Shown: positions 1-6,700 of the stretch, one piece after another
Numbering within the stretch: position 1 is the stretch's first letter
Layout: every line of letters begins with the position of its first letter
From: Dichotomocladium elegans
Taxonomy: Eukaryota; Mucoromycota; Mucoromycetes; Mucorales; Lichtheimiaceae
Direction of reading: 5' to 3'
Length of the DNA stretch: 12,607 nucleotides
Assembly: GCA_025716815.1 (NCBI GenBank)
Contig: JAIXMN010000110.1
Coordinates: 1 to 12,607 of the forward strand
Notes under the pieces: generated by a model
Seen by the model: the letters and a program-made list of their open reading frames with translations, nothing else
What the model was told of the DNA's origin: nothing
Database searches by the model: none
Translations under genes and position numbers: made by a program

Positions 1-14
1 TCGGAAAGAGAGAT

Positions 15-29
15 GGGGATGTAGCTCAG
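15..29 (+). other. tRNA-Ala 5' fragment (acceptor strand and D-arm start)
   Basis: The 15 bases GGGGATGTAGCTCAG match the first 15 positions of common eukaryotic tRNA-Ala genes: acceptor strand GGGGATG, TA at positions 8-9, D-stem GCTC, then AG. Bases 22-32 also fit a polymerase III A-box (TRGYNNARNNG). The match ends at about base 30. The complementary acceptor strand CATCCCC and a folded T arm are not found downstream. It is therefore a remnant, lying exactly where the 3' end of LINE B seems to fall. It could be an interrupted tRNA gene used as a LINE target, a tRNA-derived head of another repeat, or chance. Confidence 0.45.
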
Positions 30-316
30 GCGAAAATTTATGGTTTTTATTAGAATAATGCATTCGATCTTTTGATTATTAGTTGCTATTCTACGGAAAG
101 ACAGGAGAAAAGGGAATGCTATCTAAAGACGATACGAAGAGGAACTAAAAAAAACCTTATGGAATCCACAAGAAGGAAAAAAAAGTGGAGGAAAGTGGAA
201 TATTAGAACGCGCTGGTTAATAAGTAATGCTTCATGACCTTGGTCGCCCTCGCATCGTGCACTAAAAGACTGTGGCAGTGGAGGGTCGAAGCCAGAGGGT
301 ACAATCCACACACCGT
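30..316 (-). other. LINE B 3' untranslated region
   Basis: This lies downstream of the LINE B stop codon at 317-319. On the minus strand it has two U-rich tracts (plus-strand A runs near 148-155 and 178-185) flanked by short CCAC/GTGG inverted repeats at 166-169 and 185-188. Near its end is AATAAAA at 45-51, a plausible polyadenylation signal about 15 bases before the tRNA-like sequence. A 65-codon open frame at 123-320 overlaps the coding end, has no recognisable domain, and is probably not a gene. Confidence 0.5.
45..51 (-). promoter_or_regulatory. Putative polyadenylation signal AATAAAA of LINE B
   Basis: The minus strand reads AATAAAA here, about 15 bases upstream of the proposed LINE B 3' boundary and about 265 bases after the stop codon. 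The position suits a 3'-end processing signal, but the motif is common in A+T-rich sequence. Confidence 0.35.
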
Positions 317-1240
317 TCACCAGGGATCAACCAAGCTTTCAGAAGGCACAGGAGCGGATTGGGAGGCCCACACCTGGCCAGGAGACGGATCAGTGGTGTA
401 ATCACCATCAGGATTGCACAATTGATCAATGTGCCAGAGAATGGTACAAAGATCAACCCAGAAGGGGGGGCAAGGAGCAGCAGCAGACAGGGGAAGTTGG
501 TTCAAGACATAATCCAACCGATTAACGGTGGAATCAGGCGAAGGCAGCGGGAGGGACCACCACAAACGAGACGGGATTCTGGTACATTCCACAAGGTGGC
601 GACGAGAGGTATGATCTACCAAGCAGGGACACGGCTTTGGTTTACCAGGCAACCAACCCATACGCCAACGAATCAGTCGCGAACGATCTGGTCGTGACGC
701 CGGGAGGTACATCACTGGATCAACTTTTAGGAGCGGGCGGCAGGCACGGATCAGGACTTGATCGGTCTTGGCCAAGAAGGTGTTCCACATGTCTTGAGCA
801 TGATGCCGAAGCCAGGTAGCAACGGTAGAAGACTTACCGGAAGAAGAAACAGAAGGAGGCATAGCCTGTACCAGTGGACGACGACGAAGCGAAGTAAGGG
901 ATCCACCGTCCGAAAGAGAAGAAGCAAGCAATGACAGTAAGCAATTTGGCGGCAAGTGGGCTGCACGCAAACAGTACTTCAAGACAAGCGTGTCTGCACG
1001 AGCAGTCATCGACGGAAGTTGCGTCATATGACGGAAAACGAGTGTAGAGGCCGTGCGGTGGCCTCCAAAAATCATCCGCAGGCAAGAGTTCTGGACCTTT
1101 TCCAAGGCTTGATAGTCGGTCTTCTTGAGGGTTGCAATAGCCAGACCAAACTCCAGCTTGGGACGAACGAACGAAGCGTACAAACGAGACGAAAACAACA
1201 GGGGAAAACCAGAACGATTGGCACCGATACTGTAGCACAC
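317..1240 (-). pseudogene. LINE B ORF2, C-terminal part (thumb/connection and Cys/His motif)
   Basis: This continues the LINE B reverse transcriptase after a frameshift. The first codons, about 1220-1240, overlap the switch point; the apparent start is an internal GTG, not a true start. The segment covers the end of the RT thumb (LYASFVRPKLEFGLA, then MIFGGH near residues 56-61) and a long C-terminal region. It ends with the conserved RWRMGWLPGK block (191-200) followed by a Cys/His motif C204-x-C206-x3-H210-x4-H215-x3-C219, the type of nucleic-acid-binding motif found at the C end of many LINE ORF2 proteins. LINE A has the same block with C-x2-C spacing. No RNase H domain is visible. The frame ends in a normal stop at 317-319 after about 88 more residues. 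Confidence 0.75.
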
Positions 1241-2585
1241 AACTGGGACATTTGGTACATTGTACCTTGCTTTCGTTGGATGACCATAGCCGCAGGGCTA
1301 AGGCCATTCCGCTGAAAGGGGACACCAAGATACGAGAACTCATCCACAGAGGGCAAAGGCTGGCCATAAAGACTGAGGGCAACATATCTTGAAGAAGTTG
1401 GGGACGGACCATTGAGGACAGCGCACTTGGGCGGGGACCATCGATAACCCAAAGACAGAGAGTGCTGTTCAGCCAGAGTTAACATACGCTGCACCGTATG
1501 AGGAGACCCAAACAACGCAACATCATCCGCGTAAAGCAGGAGATTGATGGCTGTGGGGGAAGCGACAGAGTCAGGAGGCGGCGTCAACCATGGAGCCGAT
1601 GAGTGGGGACCAGAGGGGGACGTAGACAGAACGGTTGTAGTGGACGCGGAAGCAACCGAACGTAGGAGGGGGGCCAAGGAATTGATGTAGATCGAATAGA
1701 GATGGGGACTCAAAACGGAACCTTGGAGTACACCTGTAGCTGGTGCAAACGACTGAGAACAGTGATTTGCCAGAAGGACAGAAACTGAAACAGAATCGAA
1801 CATATTCGCCAGAAGAGACACTAGTGGAGGAGGGGCAGAAACAGCTGTCATCGAAGACCAAATAGCATTACGATCCACCGTGTCGTAAGCAGCCTTGATA
1901 TCAAGAAAACAGACAGTAGGCCAGTGGTGATGGGTTCGATAATAATCTCGCATAAGGTCATGAAGACACAGAGCCTGGTCAAGAGCACTACGTTGAGGCC
2001 TAAAGCCACCTTGAGCAATGTCAATCTGTGGGGACACCGAAACGACAAAGGGAGACAGACACATTTCAAAGAGCTTACGAACAATTGAAGTCAGAGAGAT
2101 GGGTCGAAAGTTGGACGGATCAGAAATATCACCTTTCTTGTGGATAGGTACCACCTGAGCATGCCTCCAAAGCTGAGGAGTATAGGCCCACTGATAGCAC
2201 AGCCGAAAGAGAAGGGACAACAGTTGAGACAAAGGTTCCCGAATTGGCAGAAACATCTCCGTACGTAGGTGATCGGCACCCGGAGCCTTACGCCTGGGAA
2301 GAGACTTGATAACGGAGGCAACGCCTGCAGCATCCAAGACAGCAGCAGCTTCATCACTCACAGGATAAGGGAGGACACCAAGTGAGGAGGGATCGGGAGC
2401 AGCAGGAGGACGAGTACTAGGTAGATGGGTACCAGAGTAGACGGATGCCAAATGGTCACGCATCACGTTTACTGCCACATCTGGGCCATCCACGTGTGTA
2501 AACGCCGGTGAACGTTGCCGACGAGCCTTGATGTTCTTGATCTTGGAAAAAGCAGAGGGCACATCCGAAGAGGAAAGAGACATAC
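1072..2585 (-). pseudogene. LINE B ORF2, reverse transcriptase part (5'-truncated, frameshifted)
   Basis: The product is a LINE-type reverse transcriptase, which would copy its own RNA at the target site. Counting from the Met codon at 2583-2581, the visible motifs are RRKAPGADH (97-105), IHKKGD (147-152), NFRPISLTS (158-166), QGGFRPQRSALDQ (191-203), motif A FLDIKAAYDTVD with D228, motif B GVLQGSVLSP (284-293) and motif C YADD with D353 and D354. Residues 310-345, between motifs B and C, form a Ser/Thr/Pro-rich stretch unlike the LINE A sequence. The Met at 2583 is probably not a native start: it aligns inside the pre-RT region of LINE A, and the frame is open up to the LTR edge at 2585. Homology is lost near 1240, where the protein continues in another frame (codon phase +2, equal to a net one-base loss or two-base gain). 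The ORF then runs on out of frame to a stop at 1072. Confidence 0.85.
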
Positions 2586-2776
2586 TGTGGTATTTGACGA
2601 CTTGTGGAGTTAAATATCACTTAGTTAAAACAATAAAAAGTTAACGAGATCAAACTAGTACGTTTTATTTTGAATCAAGTCAAGTTCAAAAAGAAGAAAA
2701 ATATCTACTGCAAAAATTTAAATATCTTCTTCATATTGCGGAACCTAGAAACTGGCAGCTGAGTTATTCTACTCAA

Positions 2777-2794
2777 AGAAGACGTACGTCTTCT
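2777..2794. repeat. Perfect 18-bp palindrome in LTR (second copy 9452-9469)
   Basis: AGAAGACGTACGTCTTCT equals its own reverse complement and contains two overlapping ACGT cores within GACGTACGTC. It is identical in both LTRs. ACGT cores are the usual binding sites of bZIP regulators, so an LTR promoter site is a reasonable guess. A cruciform or RNA hairpin is also possible. Confidence 0.6.
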
Positions 2795-2938
2795 GAACCG
2801 TAAAAGAATAGAATTCTCCCTTGAGGAGATTACGCATCTACCCGGAGCGGGTGGACTTGTAAACGTATCCATGGCTTGATCTAGTGATCATGCAACTAAC
2901 CTATTTTCCCGTGCTAACCATTATGTAGCACTGCTTGC

Positions 2939-2970
2939 AGGAAAATAGTATTAATTAGGAAAATAGTATT
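2939..2970. repeat. Tandem 14-bp repeat AGGAAAATAGTATT in LTR (second copy 9614-9645)
   Basis: AGGAAAATAGTATT occurs at 2939-2952 and 2957-2970, separated by AATT. The reverse complement of its core, CTATTTTCC, occurs at 2901-2909, so either copy can form a 9-bp stem with it. The arrangement is conserved in the other LTR. Confidence 0.6.
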
Positions 2971-3208
2971 CGTGCGTGGTGTTTGAGTTGAGTGAACAGT
3001 TATTGTAAAGGATGGTCACAACCTATTATCTTGTAATCATTCTTTATGCCGAAGGCAGAGAATAGTACTTATAACCTATTATACCTTGGTGTTGAATCAA
3101 TACATCCTGCATGTCCATATATTAATTCTACTATATATCCTATGTCATATAGTAACGTATTATAGCAAAATAAGTAAACTATATATCCTAAATGACAACC
3201 TGTTCAGC

Positions 3209-3237
3209 CTTATACGAGGTAGCTAATCTCGTATAAG
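3209..3237. repeat. Inverted repeat, 10-bp arms, in LTR (second copy 9884-9912)
   Basis: CTTATACGAG at 3209-3218 and CTCGTATAAG at 3228-3237 are perfect reverse complements around a 9-base loop. The octamer TATACGAG also recurs at 3323-3330 within the next hairpin, so it may be a repeated protein site rather than only a structure. Confidence 0.6.
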
Positions 3238-3293
3238 AATCATCACTTATTCTATATTCGTTTCCTACTCTACTTTATATTATTTCAGCAGTA

Positions 3294-3344
3294 ATGAGGT
3301 GTGAGGATCTTGTATAATTTGTATACGAGTTCTCCACATCTCAT
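3294..3344. repeat. Long imperfect inverted repeat in LTR (second copy 9969-10019)
   Basis: The arm at 3294-3316 is complementary to 3321-3344 with a loop of about four bases. Most of the mismatches are transitions that could form G-U pairs in RNA of one strand. It sits next to the preceding perfect inverted repeat. Confidence 0.45.
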
Positions 3345-3510
3345 ATGATGCTGTCAACTAAACACAACACTTAATTCACGGTACTCATATATTAGAGTTT
3401 ATGTAGTTTCTAATTATTTCTGGTTTGCAATATTGTATAATTCATCTTTATCCTTCATAAAGTGAATTATATCTTTAATATTTGTATATCATCTACCCTC
3501 AAATACGACA

Positions 3511-3750
3511 TTGCCCCCCCTAGACGGGTGTTGGCGGATTTAGGTACAACAACGTCGATCATAAGGAGTTGAGGTAGATGGTATGGTTTGTCTGATTTGT
3601 GTCGTCATCAACAAATGCAAAGTGTCATTCGTGTGACAAGTGCAAATGAGGATACCAAAAAAAAAAAAAATTGTGTATTTGATTTTCTTTTCCTTTTCCA
3701 AAAGAAACGGAAAGAAAATAATCGAAATGCAATAGACGATTTGTCAACAT
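3511..3750 (-). other. 3' non-coding region of the chromovirus
   Basis: This lies between the gag-pol stop at 3751 and the 3' LTR. It holds a possible hairpin at about 3681-3725 (an imperfect stem of about 12 bp), then a run of 14 A on the plus strand at 3657-3670 (14 U in element RNA), and the purine tract at its end. No ORF is visible. Confidence 0.8.
3514..3521 (-). other. Polypurine tract (plus-strand primer)
   Basis: The minus strand reads AGGGGGGG, followed by CAA and then the LTR start TGTCG. A purine tract next to the 3' LTR is where RNase H leaves the primer for second-strand DNA synthesis. It is interrupted before the LTR by three bases (CAA), which processing would have to remove. 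Confidence 0.75.
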
Positions 3751-6700
3751 CTACTTGCGAAATCTAGTTTTGTCCGTAGCAGGAGTATAATTATGGTTCG
3801 AGTTACCCTTAGATTTACGATTAAACGCTTTATGACCTGGACTACTTTGTACCGCCTTAGTTCGTGGTGAAGTCCTTTGCGAAGTACGTTTCGGTTTGGA
3901 ATTTGGAGATGAGGAACTGGAGATGTCAGTAGAATCAGCAATCTCTTCGATCTGCGTCAACATATGACCTTTGTCCATCACATCGAAGGGAATTTCAGAT
4001 TCCTCAGTCGTGAGTTTGTTCAATTGAGCAGCATCCTGTTTAGGCACACTACCCTTCAAACGTCGCCAATAGTTGATAATGGCTTGAGGATCTGTGAACA
4101 TATCTGCAGTAATCCAACTGTCGTCGGCAGCAGTGTAGTTTTTCCAACGTACTTTATATTCTCTTTTACCGGGTGCACCACGATGACCAACAATGGCATC
4201 GAATTCATACACTTCCTCTGATGAGACAACTGCATCTTGAGATACCAGTTTTAACTCGGATGGTGTAAATTCGCGTGGCAATAACAGGCCAATTTCATCA
4301 CGAAGGGTGTAATTACCATGGTCTGTCTTACGAACGACTTCATATGGACCTTCGTAGACAGGAGCGAGTGATTTTTGAATACCCTTCTTGCGGACAACCA
4401 CAAAGCTACCCACAGGAAAGTCAACCAGACGATGTTTCTTATCGAACTGCTCTTTCATCATTTTGTTATAGACCTCAGTGCGTTCCTTGATGGCAGGAAA
4501 GACAATGTCAGACATATATTCGATGCGTTTGAGTAATTCGTCAATACTCATCGGCTCAATGTCATCTTTGGGGTCATTATAAAGAGGATATTCATTTGTC
4601 ATTTTACGCGCAAACATCAGACAAAATGGACTGGTTTGTAAACGCTTGGAAATTTTACAATTGAGCATCAATTGTACGGAATTGATTAACATATCCCAAT
4701 TATCCTCAGAGTTACCTAGGATCAATTTGGATAACAATTTCTTTGTATTTTGGACAGCACGTTCAGCGCCACCATTACTTTGAGCATAATAAGCCGTGCT
4801 TAGACGCTTATCAATTTTCATGGCTTCACAAAGTAGGTCCAAAATTTGGTTTTTCCATTCAGCACCACGATCAGAATTGATGATACGAGGATAACCGATA
4901 AGGGAAAAGATTGATACGAGTTCACTCGCAACCGTTTTAGCAGACTTGTCAATAATAGGACGAAGAATCACAAAACGAGTAGCTACATCAAGTAAAACCA
5001 AGATGTATGTATTATTTTTGGAAGTGCAGGGGAAAGGTCCACACAAATCCATTTGATAATGCCAACCTGGAGTATAACAGTATAATGGTTTCAAAGGGTT
5101 ATATCCACGCTTGGAAATGACGAATTTTTGACACGTAGAACATTGTTTGACAATTTCAAGTGCGTCTTTCATGATATTGGGCCAGTGCATACCTTCATCT
5201 TGTCGTATACGCTTAACAATGGCTTCAGCACCAAAGTGACCGAATTCATGTGCTCTTTTCAAAATATCAGAGCGATCGTCCTCAGGAGGAATGATGTAAC
5301 TGTCATCCATATTTTGGACATAGTTGATTTGAATGTTTTCATCCACATCACACAAGTAATTGAGTTGTTCATCCAACGTATCATGGATGGTGCGGATTGA
5401 CCATTGTTTGATGCGAACGCTATTATTCGCGAGAGGTAAGTCATCATCAACTAATTCGTTAGATTCGACTTCGTTATCATTATTGCCGATATGACAATAA
5501 AAGTTTTGAAAGTTGGGAATTCTTTCAATGTTGATTAGTTCATTTTCTTCAATGAACTTGTCTTTGTTTGTCTTTATGATTTTATTGCCACTCTTCTTTT
5601 TCTTGAGAGCTTTGGCCTTTTGATTACGGTTTTGCTGAAATAATTCAGGAAACAAAGCTTTCTCATCTTTTTCAAAGAGAACACGATCCTGTTCCTGGGG
5701 AAACATACGAGACAATTTATCGCTCATTACATTTTCGACGCCAGGAATCCAGACAACTTTCATATTTGGAAAGGAGAGAATCACTTCCATGTAACGCATC
5801 ATCATCATGGACAGGTGTTTGGTAGTAAAAAGATATGATAAACTTCTGTGATCCGTATAACATGTGAATGGTTTCGATCCATGCAGAAATTTATAGAATT
5901 TTGTCAATCCAGTGGTCAATGCCAAAAGTTCTTTTCGGGTCACACTGTAATTGCGTTGGCTCTTAGACAAAGCCTTGGATGCAAAAGCAATATATTTGAT
6001 TGTTCTTGTACCCTTTTCTTTATCGACATATTCTTGGAACAAACAAGCACCAATTGAATACGCACTAGCGTCTACAGCCAAACTGAATTCATGATTCAAA
6101 TCGGGATGACTTAAGACAAGGTTTTCTTTTATAATTTTGATGATGCTATCGTAATGTTGATGCATCTCAGGGGTCCATACCAGCGTTTTCTTAGTGCTGT
6201 AACGTAAGTGATCAAGCGGAGCCGTCAATGCGCTAGCTTGTGGTAAATGAGCACGAACGTATGACACCCAACCACAAAATTTCATCATGGCTTTTGCTGT
6301 CATTGGTTTTGGCCAATCGTCGATGTTTGTCAAACGACGAGGATCAATGGATTTTCCTTGCTCTGAAATACAGAAGCCAAGTAAATACACAGAGTTCCGA
6401 GCAAAATGAGTTTTTTCAACATTGATAGGCATATTGTTTTTTGTCAATGCCTCAATAACACGTTTGCAGTGTTCCAGATGAGATGGTAAATCTTTTGAAT
6501 GTACAACCAAATCATCAATGTATATACATACAAATTGTTTCATATCCTGGAATATTGTTTCCATAACATTCTGAAATATACCAGAAAGGGATTTCAAGCC
6601 AAAGCAAGCACCTCTAAATTGCCAGCTTTTGCCTTCAAAAGTAAATGTTAATTTGTGGCGATCTTCTTTAGCAATTTCCAATCTGTGGAAAGCACCAGAA

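Larger units (their letters stand above)
30..2585 (-). mobile_element. LINE B: 5'-truncated non-LTR retrotransposon
   Basis: This is a LINE-type element read right to left. It carries the end of the pre-RT region, the reverse transcriptase, a C-terminal Cys/His motif and a 3' untranslated region. Its 5' part, where an endonuclease would lie, is missing: the reading frame is cut at base 2585 where the LTR element begins. One frameshift breaks the ORF at about 1220-1250. The 3' limit is inferred, not seen. I place it near base 30 because an AATAAAA signal lies just before it and tRNA-like sequence follows. There is no poly(A) tail or short tandem repeat. The element looks clearly richer in G+C than the LTR element beside it. 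Confidence 0.8.
2586..3510 (-). repeat. 3' LTR of the chromovirus (925 bp)
   Basis: It aligns base for base with 9261-10185 at an offset of 6675. I counted two differences by eye: C at 2681 versus T at 9356, and G at 3015 versus A at 9690. It begins at the LINE B fragment on the left and is joined to the purine tract on the right. Its outer end (minus-strand 3' end) lies three bases before the Met codon of the LINE B fragment, so a transcript starting in this LTR would read straight into that ORF. Confidence 0.97.

Noticed and set aside
15..87. A complete tRNA-Ala gene
   Set aside because: Only the first 15 bases fit. The 3' acceptor strand, anticodon arm and T stem cannot be formed; TTCGATC at 63-69 is not flanked by a T stem.
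272..697. Plus-strand open frame of 141 codons
   Set aside because: It lies antisense to the LINE B C-terminal coding region, shows no domain, and its composition follows from the complementary coding strand.
1072..1240. Programmed frameshift in LINE B
   Set aside because: No slippery heptamer is evident near 1220-1250, and the related LINE A is open across the equivalent region, so a mutation or sequencing error is simpler.
2581..2583. True start codon of a LINE ORF
   Set aside because: The residue aligns within the pre-RT region of LINE A, and the frame is open right up to the LTR junction, so the ORF has lost its 5' part.
3657..3670. Poly(A) tail of an inserted retroposed sequence
   Set aside because: The run of 14 A lies between gag-pol and the purine tract with no flanking duplication or foreign sequence; it is part of the element's 3' region.
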